64,000 nt of DNA, taken from Trifolium pratense (lineage: Eukaryota > Streptophyta > Magnoliopsida > Fabales > Fabaceae). Under the pieces are notes generated by a model. The model saw only the letters and a program-made list of their open reading frames with translations. It was not told the origin of the DNA and did no database searches. The position numbers and the translations under genes were made by a program. The stretch spans positions 13,925,362-13,989,361 of the forward strand of contig NC_060061.1 of assembly GCF_020283565.1 (NCBI RefSeq), given 5' to 3'. Of the stretch, positions 10,798-24,264 are shown piece by piece (position 1 is the first letter of the stretch; every line of letters begins with the position of its first letter).

Positions 10798-12399
10798 CTA
10801 TTCTGCCATTATACTAGACTTAGATGCAAGTGATGGTATACTTTGTTCATATCTGAAAAAATTGCTTGGATCTATTGCTGTCTTTACCTCTACAAGCCTA
10901 TCAAAGTTTCCTTTGAAATACTTTTCACCCCAAATACTGGCTTCTTCATAACCAACATTCCTATCTGCATTGACACCTAAATCAACATCTCTGTAGTTCA
11001 AATATGAACTTCTTGGTGACTTTGACACATAAGGTGTCATGTAATCATAGAGCTTTCGAATCCGATCTAAATATTGATTTGCAACATCATTACCTTCCTC
11101 TTTCCAATTTACTGAATACTGAATTTTATATATGTTACCAGCTCTATGCGGAAACGGTGTTTCCACCTCAGATATCTCACTCATTTTCCCACCATAAGGA
11201 TTAAATGTAAGTGTAACCTTTCCTAGTTCTATCATCTTCTTCCATATACCATCAAACTCAACTTTTGAAATCGGCTTCTGGACATAATCAGATTTCCTCT
11301 TCAAGAATTTCTCTGTCGATGAATGTCTTTCAAGCAAAATATCACTCGAAGTCCCCACCGGATAGTTATACCAAAACAACACCGAATCAATCCAACTCAT
11401 TTCAATACACTGATCACCAACCAAACCCAATTCAGGAAATCTCTCATTCATTACATCAAGCAACTCATGTGCATTACCAAGAAACAAAGCATTGAACTTC
11501 GCCTTAACCGTGTTCACCCCCTTTCGCTTCGTAGGACTAACAACAACTCTAATAAACAATCCATCATGCACCTTATCAGCAACATATTGCCACTGATGAA
11601 CAATCTCACCACCACCTTGTTCCAAAGTTTTTTCAACTCTAAAAACAGTTACAATCTCAGGCACAGAAACTAACTTAATCTTCCAAGAAACAATAACACC
11701 AAAACTAGCTCCACCACCACCTCTAATAGCCCAAAAAACATCTTCCCCCATTGAAACCCTATCAAGAACTCTACCATCAACATCAACAATTTTAGCATCC
11801 AAAATATTATCAACAGATAACCCAAATTTTCTCATCATGTTACCATAACCACCACCACTAAAATGTCCACCAACACCAACAGTTGGACAAACACCAGCTG
11901 GAAAACCATGAACTTTACTCTTCTCAGCAATCTTATAATACACTTCACCAACTGTTGCACCTGATTCAACCCACAAAGTTTCATTTTTTAAGTCAATAAT
12001 CACTGATCTAAGCAAAAACATGTCAAGAACAATGAATGGTGATTGTGAAACGTATGAAAGACCATCATAATCATGACCACCACTTCTGATTCTGATTTCA
12101 AGATTGAATTTTTTGCAGCATATGATTGATGCTTGGATGTGGGAGATATGAGTTGGGGTGAGAATGAAAATGGGTTTTGGTGTAGTGGATGAGTTGAATC
12201 TAAGGTTTCTGATGTAGGAATTTAAGATTGGTGAATATGAAGAAGTGTTTGGGAAATAGGTGAGTTCTGAGATTGGATGAGAAGGTTCTGAATTGAGAGA
12301 GAGACATTGGAGGATGGTGTTGGAATCTGAAACAGACATTGGTACTAGAATGATGAAGACTAAGAATGGAACAAGGGTTGCTACAATTGTTGTATGCAT
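10798..12399 (-). CDS. Berberine bridge enzyme-like FAD oxidoreductase (BBE-like 2)
   Basis: Secreted BBE-like flavoprotein. I prefer the ATG at 12399 (533 aa) over the in-frame ATG at 12480 because the shorter form begins directly with a signal peptide (MHTTIVATLVPFLVF). FAD attachment residues are His109 (IRSGGHDYDG) and Cys171 (CPTVGVGGH). C+3 is Val174, and His179 (C+8) is present. The substrate-side block is complete: PYGGKM, then KIQY, then NYRDVD. Of the five copies this one keeps the canonical active-site set most fully. It is intronless. It is clearly more distant from the three tandem copies at 26-38 kb than those are from each other. Likely an extracellular carbohydrate or phenolic-alcohol oxidase; substrate unknown. 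Confidence 0.95.
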   Translation of the reverse strand: MHTTIVATLVPFLVFIILVPMSVSDSNTILQCLSLNSEPSHPISELTYFPNTSSYSPILNSYIRNLRFNSSTTPKPIFILTPTHISHIQASIICCKKFNLEIRIRSGGHDYDGLSYVSQSPFIVLDMFLLRSVIIDLKNETLWVESGATVGEVYYKIAEKSKVHGFPAGVCPTVGVGGHFSGGGYGNMMRKFGLSVDNILDAKIVDVDGRVLDRVSMGEDVFWAIRGGGGASFGVIVSWKIKLVSVPEIVTVFRVEKTLEQGGGEIVHQWQYVADKVHDGLFIRVVVSPTKRKGVNTVKAKFNALFLGNAHELLDVMNERFPELGLVGDQCIEMSWIDSVLFWYNYPVGTSSDILLERHSSTEKFLKRKSDYVQKPISKVEFDGIWKKMIELGKVTLTFNPYGGKMSEISEVETPFPHRAGNIYKIQYSVNWKEEGNDVANQYLDRIRKLYDYMTPYVSKSPRSSYLNYRDVDLGVNADRNVGYEEASIWGEKYFKGNFDRLVEVKTAIDPSNFFRYEQSIPSLASKSSIMAE

Positions 12400-13052
12400 C
12401 TTAATGATAGGAAAAAGATTGAGTATTGAGAGAAGAGGGAGAGAGAATTCTTGTGAAACAAGGAAATCTTGCTGTGTCAATTGTCAACTACTTAGAATGT
12501 GAAAGCAATAAATTCTACATGCTACTTTGGATCCTGAATATCTAGGGTGTAAATTGACAATTTTATTGATATGCAGTTCAACCCGAGAGAAATATCGAAA
12601 TTGTTAGGTCGGACATTATGAGTCTCTAATTGTGCGTAGGAGTTTGAACTTCCATATTATCACTTTGTCTTCAAATACTATAGTAGTTGATAGGAGGTGT
12701 TGGAGTTTGGATACTAGTATCCGGATTGGCACGGGTAAAAATGAGACTACAAAAATAAATATTTTAATATTAATTTTTTTATAATTATCAAATAAAAAAT
12801 GCTTAATAAGTCGAACCAAATAGTTTTGTCTTTAAAAATTGTAGTATTTAATTTGCATACAAATTAAAATGCATATAAATAAATAATAACTTAAAATTCC
12901 AAATAAAATTTAATTTGGGACCGAAATATTAGTTTTAGAATGGAGAAGGTAAATTTTACTTTGATGAAAATATAGAGATCAAATATACACTTAAATTAAG
13001 TTTAATTTTAAAAATAACTTAACACAATTCAAATAATAACTTTCAATCTAAA

Positions 13053-14430
13053 CAGGGACGGATGCAAGTGGAACTAAATGTGGGCAGCTGACCCCACTCA
13101 CTTCTTATTTTTTTAACTAATAATATGTAATTTTGACATATGGCCCCACATGAAATACACAAATGTCCCCACACCACATATTAACTTCATGTACTATAGT
13201 CTATTTGAGAACATAAATGACCTTTTAATTTTATTGTTTTTTTTATTTTAGAAAAAGAAAAGAAAATGAAAAGGCATTGTGTTGTGTAGCGTATCTCTCT
13301 CTTCCAAAGTTCCAATTGTGTCGGTAAAAGCAAGTAAGAAACCCTTCTTTTCTTTCTTGTTCATTTACACACACAAACACAATCAAGAATAGAAAATTAA
13401 TAATAATTTAACCCTTTGTGTCCTACTCCTTCTTTCTTCATCGTGACTGCAAGTGTGTTCCTTTTCTAAATCTTAGTTCTTCTTGTCCTTTATTACAATT
13501 AGGTTAAGAGACAATAATCCAAGTAAGTCTTTTTTCCCTTCATTCTTATTTTTGTCTTACTCTTACATAGTACTATTATTGTTATTTGACATTTCTTACA
13601 TAGTACTTTTGTCTTAATAACAGATTTACAGAGGTGAATAGTGAATTGCTTATTTGTGTAGCAAGCTTAAATCCACAAGATTCATTTTTTGCATTTGACA
13701 AGGAAAAATTGATTAATATGGCTCAATTTTATCCGTCGGAATTTTCTTCTGTGGAGCTTATTGGACTCGACAATCAACTTGAAAATTATATCATGGATGT
13801 TCGTTCTAGTGAACAATTTTCTAATTTACATGGAATTAGTGATCTTTTAGGAATGATGGTGGAAACTAAAAACCACATTGCTTATCCAATGGTTTATTTA
13901 CTTCTAAAGTTGGCATTACTTTTGCCTGTGGCAACTGCAACAGTTGAAAGGAGTTTCTCAGCAATGAATTTTGTGAAGAACCAATTGCGCAACCGTATGG
14001 GGGATGACTTTCTGAATAATTGTTTAGTCACATACATAGAGAGTGAGGTATTTGATAGTGTTGAAAATGAAAATATCATGCAATACTTTCAAAATATGCA
14101 GTCCCGTAGAGGGCAATTGTAATTCTTGAATTCATATTGGTGCACTTTTTGTTATCGATCTTTGTGTTGTAGTACTTTGGTGCCCTACTAGTTCTCTGGT
14201 TGTTTTTTAAGAGTTTGGTGTTTATTAGAGAACTTTAATTGATGTATTTTTTGTTATCTTTTTGTTAAGTTTTATTCCTTTTTACCTATTTCGTATAAGA
14301 TTTATAATATTTTCCTCTCATCTGAGAACATCCTGTGCTTGGATTTTAGTTTTTAATAATTTTTTTCCAATTACAAAAATAATAATAATAATTTTGACCC
14401 CACATAGTGAAATTCCTGGATCCGTCACTG
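13053..14430 (+). mobile_element. hAT element, internally deleted, perfect 8-bp TSD
   Basis: The left end is CAGGGACGGATGCAAGTGG and the right end is the complement of CAGTGACGGATCCAGGAAT. Both sides carry the 8-bp duplication AATCTAAA (13045-13052 and 14431-14438), which is exact. At 1378 bp it is far shorter than an autonomous hAT. It keeps a promoter-like left part and only the C-terminal end of the transposase. The perfect duplication implies a fairly recent insertion. Confidence 0.93.
13622..14122 (+). pseudogene. hAT transposase C-terminal fragment (dimerisation domain)
   Basis: An open frame of about 165 codons encodes the hAT family dimerisation domain: a 'KLALLLPVATATVERSFSAM' block, then 'LRNRMGDDFLNNCLVTYIE', and the C-terminal 'MQSRRGQL'. 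The frame is intact to the stop but the N-terminal zinc finger and catalytic core are missing. It begins just after an acceptor-like 'ttaataacag', so it is probably the last exon of the original gene, kept when the middle was deleted. No function of its own is expected. Confidence 0.85.
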
Positions 14431-16277
14431 AATCTAAAACTTCACCTACACAAAAAATATATTATAATGAATTTATAATGCTCAAATAATTATTATGATA
14501 TTACTTGTACTATTGTTTGGTAGCTATAATTTAAAAAGAAGGTTAATACCAAAAAAAAATCATCAACGATCAATCTTGTTTTTATTTAGTATTTAAAATA
14601 TGTACCGCTGAATAGGATGTCAAAGGAGCGGGGAATGTGCAGAGAAGCTCCCCCCCCCCCCCCCCCCAAATTATTCCGCGTCCACATTCCCACAGATTCC
14701 CACGGTAGTCGCGGAGATCGACGGACATCGAATATTAACAAAATTTCTATATTTTTCGGTCAAAATTATGACGGTAGTATGACATTATTTTTTCCTTTTA
14801 TTAGAAAAACAAATATTTTGCATCTTTCTTTATTAAAAAATAAAAACACAACACATAATAATGCATTAATAACCTATGAAGCACTGACACCTCTATAATT
14901 AGGCGTGTCGCGGTGTCTGACACACATATGACACTCGTACGACACGTATCAGATAGCTCATAGCGGTGTCGGAAAAAAGTCAATTTTTCGTTTACTTTGA
15001 CACTCATTTGATCGGTGTCGGAAAAAAGTGTCCCTATTTTTTTTTTTTTGCTTATGCTCTCTTTAGGCACATATCAGACATATCTACGAGAGTTAAAGAT
15101 GTGTCGAAACAACAATATTGATCAATGAAGGATTGAAGATATTACATTTTGATTACAATATTTTTAGTTTTCCGATAGTAGATGGATATATAAAGGTAAA
15201 ATACTATCATATCATGTTTTAAAACTTTGTTTAAGAAATAACTTGTTCAACTTAGATTTACATGTATATATTTTGATTCTCAATTTATATGTTTTATAAA
15301 TATGTAGCAGTGTCGGTGTCCTATATTTTTTACATTAGCGGTGTCGTGGTGTCCGTGTCGAAGTCCATACTTGATAGTTCATAACCAAAATACAATGCAT
15401 TAATAATCATACAAAAACTAATAGCCAAAATATTGGAGTCTGTCCAACAAAACCAAATCAATTAAAATAACACCTCAGATTTGTGTTGTGATTATGGTGT
15501 CTGGGAGAGCCATGCCATGGATTTATCATTTGTCATATTAATGGTTGTTGTTGGATAAATTGTTTGTTCAGCAATTCTGTAGAAAGAAATGCAAGGCCAT
15601 CAACCATGAGAGAAGGGGACGATGTGAGAATAATGGGTTAATTTCAAACAATGTTTAGCTATTACTGAAAATGTGAATGTTGTAATTAGATAGCCTGATA
15701 CTAAAACGTTTAAACTGTTCCTGTGCATTGTTAATTTTCACATTTACACAAATATATCATTGTAAGATAACACAATAAGATGTTTGATAATATTGAATCA
15801 CCGAGACAGAAGTTTATGCTTATGCCAGTTTGGTACAACTCAATTCAAACTAAGCTATAGCCCTAACAGATAAAACCTGATCTCAAAATTACTATCAGCA
15901 TAAGGCCTCCGCAAAACTGAACAGAAGTATTATGCAACTTAGGAGCTTTAAATATACAAAAATGATATTCAATAAAAACACAATGATGTTACAATGCACT
16001 GTATTGCGAAAGCACTTGACTAGGCAAGAAATTATACTGATCTGACAACATCCCCAAGGTAATCGTAGAAATGAGTTATAATAATCTTTTCGGCAGATCC
16101 ACCTTGTGCACCTTGCGCTAACAAATTCCTAGAATTGAGGATCCAGAGGACACCTGTCCATTATCAACCGAAAGAAAATAACAACTAATATTCCTTAAAA
16201 ATTATTCTATTGCATCAGATAATGATTGGAAAAAAATATTGCCTCATGATTGATTTTTGTCCTGTAGTGCAGTCTCC
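14431..16277. other. Intergenic stretch with poly-C tract and GTGTCGG-rich inverted repeats
   Basis: There is a C homopolymer of about 19 bases near 14650-14669. From 14880 to 15370 a degenerate repeat rich in 'gtgtcgcggtgtc' and 'ggtgtcggaaaaaagt' has partly inverted ends, related to shorter pieces at 8890-8935 and 54620-54750. No target duplication could be fixed. From 15370 to 16277 I see nothing beyond AT-rich sequence; 16278 back to about 16150 is probably the 3' UTR of the minus-strand gene. Confidence 0.4.
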
Positions 16278-17494
16278 TTAGTCATCATAGCGTTTGGGCT
16301 TCTTAATAATTCTTTTGGGTTTGTTGCTTGGCCCAATATCACTAGCTGGACCTTTTCCTTTTGGCGCTAAGTCTTGCTGTGTAACAGCTTCTTGATTGGC
16401 ATCTGAGTATGAAGCTGAGCATAAAGGTCTGACTGTCTGAGGATGAAGCTGAGCATAAAGTAGAAGTTAAAATAAGTACAAATATCGCAGCAAATGTTCT
16501 TTGCCAACCACAGGTTTCGAGTAGAAAATATCATGTGAAGATATTCAGCAAATATTATGTAGAAAATATACCTCATTGGCACAAAGATAAAAATATCAAC
16601 AAACAAACTACCAACACCTATACAACTAACAATCTGCACATGGACTGTAAAAATTGACAAAGAAGAAACTTCTTCAAGTATTATTATTGGAATTCGACTG
16701 TTTAAGGAGTAAGGCCAAACTATCACAAAGACAATAAATGGATGAAGCAAATAAAGGAGTAATGATACATACATTTTGAACTTCAAGTACGATGCCATTC
16801 CACAAATAGTACCAAGCTCCTTCACCGTGTCTTGCGCCGGATTTGTCAATATGTCTTTCCGAATGATCAATAGCTTATGATAAATTTTAAATAAGTCACC
16901 CGATACTATGTCAATCAACATTACTTCCCGATTGATGAAAGCAACGTCTTTGAGCTTATCCTCAAGCTCAAAGACAGAATCATCATCTTCTTCTTTGGTG
17001 ACAAAATCATCATCCTCAACACAATCAATAGAGCTAGAACTAATTTTGTCGAACGACGTCCGTACGATTTGAATAATAGTATCAAGGCTCATCAACATGT
17101 CTTGCAAACTGATGTCTGGCTCTGGCAGACTGATTTTTTTCCGCATAACCATTAGATTATATTCAATACCAAAAAGGAGAAACGATATATAAGACAATTT
17201 TTCCATCAACGTGTATTTTTCATCAAGGTCATCTTCACTGAAATGACTGAGAAAAGGATAAACTTTTGGATTCTTTAGCGGATTCGGTCCCGTTTGTTGA
17301 TGTTGATGCTGCATATTTGCATTGGGAAGCTTTGCAAAGGCATCTTCATCAGCCTTATCCTTATTCCTAAGGTCAGTTGCACTGGAATTAATCATATGCC
17401 ATGCACCAAAACGCGGATCTGCCTTAATCATATGCCATTTGTTCTTACTGTTCTTATATATAAGTTTTCCCATGTTCAATGCACAAATCATCAT
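16278..17494 (-). CDS. Unidentified two-exon gene, 290-aa hydrophilic protein
   Basis: I do not recognise the family. Exon 1 runs 17494-16773 and ends at an AAAAT|GTATGT donor. Exon 2 runs 16428-16278 after 'cagacagtcag'. The 344-bp intron joins in phase 2 and gives 873 coding bases, exactly 291 codons with the stop. The spliced C-terminus is open and basic ('KPKRIIKKPKRYDD'), which supports the model over reading straight through the intron. Visible features: an N-terminus rich in Lys/Trp/His, a Gln/His run ('MQHQHQQ'), a central helical part ('DIIQIVRTSF'-like, about 105-150), and an acidic patch (about 155-180, EDDD repeats). No signal peptide or membrane span. A 'tttgcag' just upstream of the ATG and a donor-like 'CACAG|GTTCTC' near 17787 suggest an intron in the 5' UTR. 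Confidence 0.6.
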
Positions 17495-17596
17495 ACTTTC
17501 TTTCTCTGCAAATGTAAAACTAAAAATTACTACTATTCAAAAACCACTTCTACATCCTTGTTAAATAGCAAAAAACGAACAAACGATTTAACATTA

Positions 17597-17705
17597 GAGT
17601 TTTAATTTGTATGCACTCTCGGTGTAAAGTTGTTTTACACCTGCATCTAATCATGTCATTTAATGAATGAATGTGACACGATGTGTTGATATATAAATTA
17701 AACTC
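17597..17705. mobile_element. Deleted copy of the 29172-type MITE
   Basis: It begins 'gagttttaatttgtatgcac' and ends with the inverse, 'atataaattaaactc'. The interior shares 'cggtgtaaag', 'catttaatga' and 'gtgacac' words with the full copy at 29172-29356. No clear target duplication. It lies in the 5' UTR/intron zone of the two-exon gene ending at 17494. Confidence 0.55.
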
Positions 17706-17985
17706 GTCTTTTGATCCGGATTTTATAATATATTTACCAGTTTCAACAAAAGTAAAAAAAGAAAATAGAAAAAAGGAAGAAGAGAACCTGTGTGAAGCAG
17801 CCGCAGGGAAAGGAAGGAACAACCGAACACAACACTAAAACCCTTTTTCTTAATCTTATAGGTCAAACTTTTCTGGACTTGGACCACAAATGAGAGGTTT
17901 TGGCCCGATTCAAAATTGGATGCAATTTTGGCCCGACTCATCGATGTCAATTATAACATCTAGTGATTAACAAGTAAAATATATT

Positions 17986-18240
17986 GATGTTTTCACTTCC
18001 CCCTCCCATAAATCTTTTATACCCCCAATATTTCAATTTTGCCTTTACAGAAAAATTCGGTTCACAGAAACCAAATTTTTTCTAGTGCAAATTCAGAGTA
18101 AATTTCGGTTTTTAGAAACCGAAATTTGTTTTCAAGGCAAAAAAAAAACTTCGGTTTCTACGAACCGAAGTTTTTTCAAGGGCAAAATTGGAAATTCAGG
18201 GGGGATAAAAGATTCATGGGGGGTGGGGAGAGAAAATATC
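17986..18240. mobile_element. Foldback MITE, perfect 9-bp TSD
   Basis: This is a 255-bp foldback with arms of about 90-130 bases (left 'gatgttttcacttccccctc', right the complement of 'gatattttctctccccaccc'). An exact 9-bp duplication AAATATATT flanks it (17977-17985 and 18241-18249). Two further small hairpins lie at the centre: 'aaatttcggttt'/'aaaccgaaattt' and 'aacttcggttt'/'aaccgaagtt'. The 9-bp duplication fits a Mutator-like MITE. Only two bases separate its right duplication from that of the next hAT element. Confidence 0.88.
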
Positions 18241-18434
18241 AAATATATTTCATCAATACTAGAGCTGGGTATACGGACCAAGGTTTGCGGGTCGATCCGT
18301 TTAACCCGCAGCCCGCACGGACTTAAGACCAAATTTTTTGCCCCTTTATATTTTTAGCCGTGTGGGTTGGACCGTTTAAAACCGCGAGTTATGCGGGTTA
18401 AATTCGCGGGTTCGCGGGTTAGGCCACATCCCGC

Positions 18435-20143
<1,709 letters not shown>

Positions 20144-20202
<59 letters not shown>

Positions 20203-20206
20203 TATA
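20144..20206. repeat. (TA)n microsatellite, right side of the foldback
   Basis: TA run of about 63 bases, interrupted once ('tacata'). It begins directly after the terminal CCCCC of the foldback. It is the right half of the microsatellite that was the insertion target. Confidence 0.93.
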
Positions 20207-21450
20207 GTTAATTACAAAATTTATCACTTATAAATAACTTGATCCATGTCCAAATCCAACTTAAAAAAAAAAAAAAAACTTAGTTAAACCCTAATTATAA
20301 AAAGCAACAACACACTCCAATTTTAATCACGTAGACAACAACACAAAACATCAGGATTCAGACATGTTCTTCTACTTATAATCTTTTATTCTTTTTCACT
20401 CCCTTTTACTTTGTCTTAGTTGTATATACTTTTGCTAGTATTTAGAGGATACATGTCCAAATGGGTAATTATTTGTCTCGGGGTATTTTCCGCTATTATG
20501 TTTTGAATAATTTGGTTAACTTGATGTGATTTAATTAAGTTGAATTTGTTAATCTTTTTAGGCTTTTTTGGGTACTTGTAGAAAGTTTTTCTCACTAAAA
20601 TGGACGGCACAAAAATGACGATAAAAATCAATTAAATTTGATTTTGGTTGCATTACTTAGAGAAGATAGATAAACTCGATGATATCACAAACTTTATTTA
20701 TTTTATTTTTTTATAAGAACTTTATTTATTTTTACTTGTTAGTTATAATTTATATGTTATAACGTCAAGTTATTAATAATATAGTATTTTTTAGCTTTTA
20801 TTTATATCAATATTTTACTAATTTAGTTTTTTTTTTTTTTTGAAAAAAGTGATTTGTTTTTTATAGTCCGAGGGTTAAACCGGTTAATTCGCAGGCTTAT
20901 GCGGACCGAAGTCGGGCTTAATATTATAACTCGTTTATATTTACCGACGGACTTGTTCGCCCAGTTTAATATGCGGGCTTATGTGGGGCGGGTTAAATAG
21001 GGTGGGCTAGCCCGCATACCCAACTCTAATCATTACTACTTTGTACTCCCTCTGTCTCTCGCGTAAAAATCACATATATTAAGAAAATTTATTGGAGTAA
21101 TAAATTTGTTTGAAATATGTATGACTATTACTAGAATATCATTTGTCTTTTTTTTTTGTTACAAGAATATCATCCTTTGTCTTATAAGCATTCATTTGAT
21201 TTTTTCATATTGTAAGACAAAATTGATGGTATGATATGTTTGTGTTTGGAAAAAGAGTAATAAATGTACCTAGAAATGTGTTAGAGGTTCTTATATTTAG
21301 GAACAATTTTTTTTATTATTTAAAGATCTTATAATTATGGACGAATATACCTAGTAATAAACTTTAAGGAAATAACAATAATAACAATAATAATAACTTT
21401 AAGGTCTTATTACTATGTACTATAATAATAAAAATATATATTTCTAACAA

Positions 21451-21481
<31 letters not shown>

Positions 21482-22328
21482 TCACATTGTAAGAAAAATA
21501 TGGAAAGCATTGGACGTACGGCACCTAGGTTGGATCCATATATAAGTAAATCAAAATTCAAAACAGTAGAATTGGATATAAACGGCACATGTAGTTATCC
21601 TGTATAATTATTTCAATATGTTATAGAAAAATGTAATAAGAATATAAGATCACATGCAAAATCAAATATAAAATTAATTATGCTTATTAAGATTATAACA
21701 ATAACTTGATAATACCTCAACAAAATAAAAAAAAAAACATTACTTGAGAAATCAATAGGACTTGAAAACAAAACAAATATAGTCCATATATAATTTTAAG
21801 AGTAGGGATACATTGCCAAAGGATCATAGTTGCCCTATAGGTTAAGGCTCTGAACTTTCTTCCATGACCTAATTCATACTTAGGCTAACACGAAAAGCAC
21901 CATCATCTCTTTTGCTTACTTGGATCTGAACTTGATACATTTTAATGAGCTATAAGACTCTGTTGAGACCTTAATTATGCTCACTTGAGAGCTGTAGCAC
22001 TAATTAGGACCTTTTGTAGGTGAGGCGGAAAGTAGAGGAAAGGTATCTTCCATGGCATATACCTTGACACACACAAACACACATCATTTGTGTGTGCTTT
22101 TTGCTAGTATATTCGCTTTGATATATAAGTTTTTCAAGCTCATCAATGTGACATTTGCATTTATGGAATCTACATTAGGGACATTTCTTTTCTTTTTAGT
22201 CGTGCGTTTTTTTTAGTGGACAGTGAAGTGGACCTAATTTAATATTTAATAATTTGACACAAATTTATGTTTTATTTAGGTTAAATAAAGTTAGGTCTTT
22301 CTACCCAAAAAAAAAAATTAAAGTTAGG

Positions 22329-22458
22329 TCCCTGTGAGCTTAGCTCAGTTGGTAGGGACATTGCATAATATATGTCTGAGTTGGGGTTCGAATCTTGAAC
22401 ACTCGACTTATTCATCTTTAAGATGAAATTCTAGCCACTAGGCTACTTGACAAAAAAA
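22329..22458 (+). mobile_element. tRNA-derived SINE
   Basis: The 5' part keeps Pol III promoter-like boxes: A-box-like 'tagctcagttggtaggga' and B-box-like 'ggggttcgaatct'. The tail reads 'gaaattctagccactaggct' then 'acttgacaaaaaaa'. The same order recurs at 28089-28220, 28622-28692, 42692-42813, 46136-46252 and, decayed, 56195-56350. It is too diverged for a functional tRNA. Confidence 0.8.
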
Positions 22459-23255
22459 TTATAGAACACCAACAATGAGTTACGTTAGTCACTTAGTAAT
22501 TCAAGTGGTAAGAGTTTCAGTAGTTCAATTTCTATTAAAAAGAATTCCATTAAAAATAAAATAAAATTTGTATACCTACATATTCTCTGATAATGTAAGA
22601 ATAACAGGTCTTGCTTTTTTCATTCATTTGATCAATATTATAAATAATAAGGATATATAAGGATTTCCATAATAATTTTCTATACAATTATTACTTTTCT
22701 ATAAATAGATCATAGTCTAATACATCCCATAGTCGAAACGGGATGAATGTTAAGATATTTACAACCATAAAAATGTGTATCTGAGATATTTACAATTTTC
22801 TGATATGTTGTTCTAGTCGTCAACTATATTTCACCATTTAAAAAAAAAAGAATACAATAATCTGCTACCTTGGTTAGAAAACTTTATGCTAAAACAAATC
22901 TTTCTGAACTCGTTGAAATTACTACTGTTCCTTTTTCTTTTGCGGAAATATATCCACCGTATATTAACAAAAATAAATGGAGAGTGTGGGAATAGTTACT
23001 CGTTGATTTTGTTTATATAAAATCAAAGTCAAAGATTAAACTTTAATTTAACGAAAAGTATATTTGATGATGAAATTGTTTATGCTATAACAGTGAGTAC
23101 TGAGTAGTGACCCTTAAACTTGGATTTAATTAATAAAAAAAATGGCATGCACATTGTATTACTATGACATTAAACAAATTATATAATCATGTCATCCACA
23201 CTATTTTTAATATATGAGTTTCTCATTCTAACTCCAGTAGCACGACACTAAATTC

Positions 23256-23490
23256 AATAAAAAGAACAAAAAAAACAAGGACTAAAAATAAAAAGTAATA
23301 TATTAGCAGTGATCAAAATGCATCTTTAAACAAATGACATGTTTAAACAATCTGTTCACCACAGAACGGTGTAGCAAAAAAGACCTGAAAAATTTGCTAC
23401 TTTGATGTTCTTCAGTCTAAGGTAAAAATTGCTTGAGAAATACCTGAACTTGTTAGAGTGTTGGTGCCTTGGTCACTTAAGTTAGTGACA
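23256..23490 (+). repeat. Duplicated block A (intact copy)
   Basis: The block runs from 'aataaaaagaacaaaaaaaa' to 'gttggtgccttggtcactt'. The second copy (24148-24264 continued at 25625-25735) is interrupted by the solo LTR, so this intact copy shows the empty insertion site ('ggtgtagcaaaaaagacc'). Confidence 0.85.
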
Positions 23491-23639
23491 ACTCAAGATA
23501 ACTGGGTATGAAATATGTGAAATGTGTGTACTTTGAGGATGCGTGCAATAACATAGATATACGGTGTATGAAATATGTGCAATAACACCGTAAATTCTTT
23601 TCGTTCCTAGGAGAATTTATGGTGTTATACTTTGACTCC

Positions 23640-24000
23640 TAATTCTAACAGTGCAGCTCTATGGATTATGAATATTGTTGCTGATTACTGTAACATACGA
23701 TACAACATCAATTTTGGCAGTCTTGGTTCATCGGACTTGCTTCAGAACCTCCACGGGAACCGAATTCGAGTCGGACTTGGACTTCAGTGGGATACTCTCA
23801 ACTTTGTTGCAACACTCCAACTTTAATTCTAACAGTGCAGCTCTATGGATTATGAATACTGTTGCTGATTACTGTAACATACGAAACAACATCAATCTTG
23901 GCAGCCTTGGTTCACCGGACTTGCTTCGGAACCTCCACGGGAACAGACTTCGAGTCGGACTTGGACTTCAGTGGGATACTCCCAACTTTGCATTGGAGGA
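23640..24000 (+). repeat. 184-bp tandem duplication
   Basis: Two head-to-tail copies start at 23640 and 23824 ('taattctaacagtgcagctc'), each running through 'cttggacttcagtgggatac'. They differ at a few positions. Short frames cross both copies but show no recognisable protein. Confidence 0.85.
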
Positions 24001-24264
24001 AGGGTTTTGCTCTATCAACTTGAGAGGGTACGGGAAACTCCTCAAACATTGAGAGATTTCATTGGTAACCCAGTGTTGTAGTTTGTGGGGTTTCTCGATC
24101 TCTTGATGTCGTCAACACACTGCTTGGCCCACCACACCGATTTCAATCAAAAGAATAAAAAAAACAAGGACTAAAAAATAAAAAGTAATATATTAGCAGT
24201 GATCAAAATGCATGTTTAAAAAAATGACTTGTTTAAACAATCTGTTCACCGGAGAACGGCGTAC

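Noticed and set aside
16367..16772. Hydrophobic C-terminal extension of the unidentified gene read without splicing
   Set aside because: The AAAAT|GTATGT donor and downstream acceptor give a better, phase-consistent end; the hydrophobic stretch is translated intron.
22329..22458. Candidate tRNA gene
   Set aside because: It has A- and B-box-like words but no cloverleaf closure, and is repeated with a SINE tail elsewhere.
23632..24052. Frames crossing the 184-bp tandem duplication
   Set aside because: The frames follow the repeat and show no domain; more likely repeat sequence than gene.
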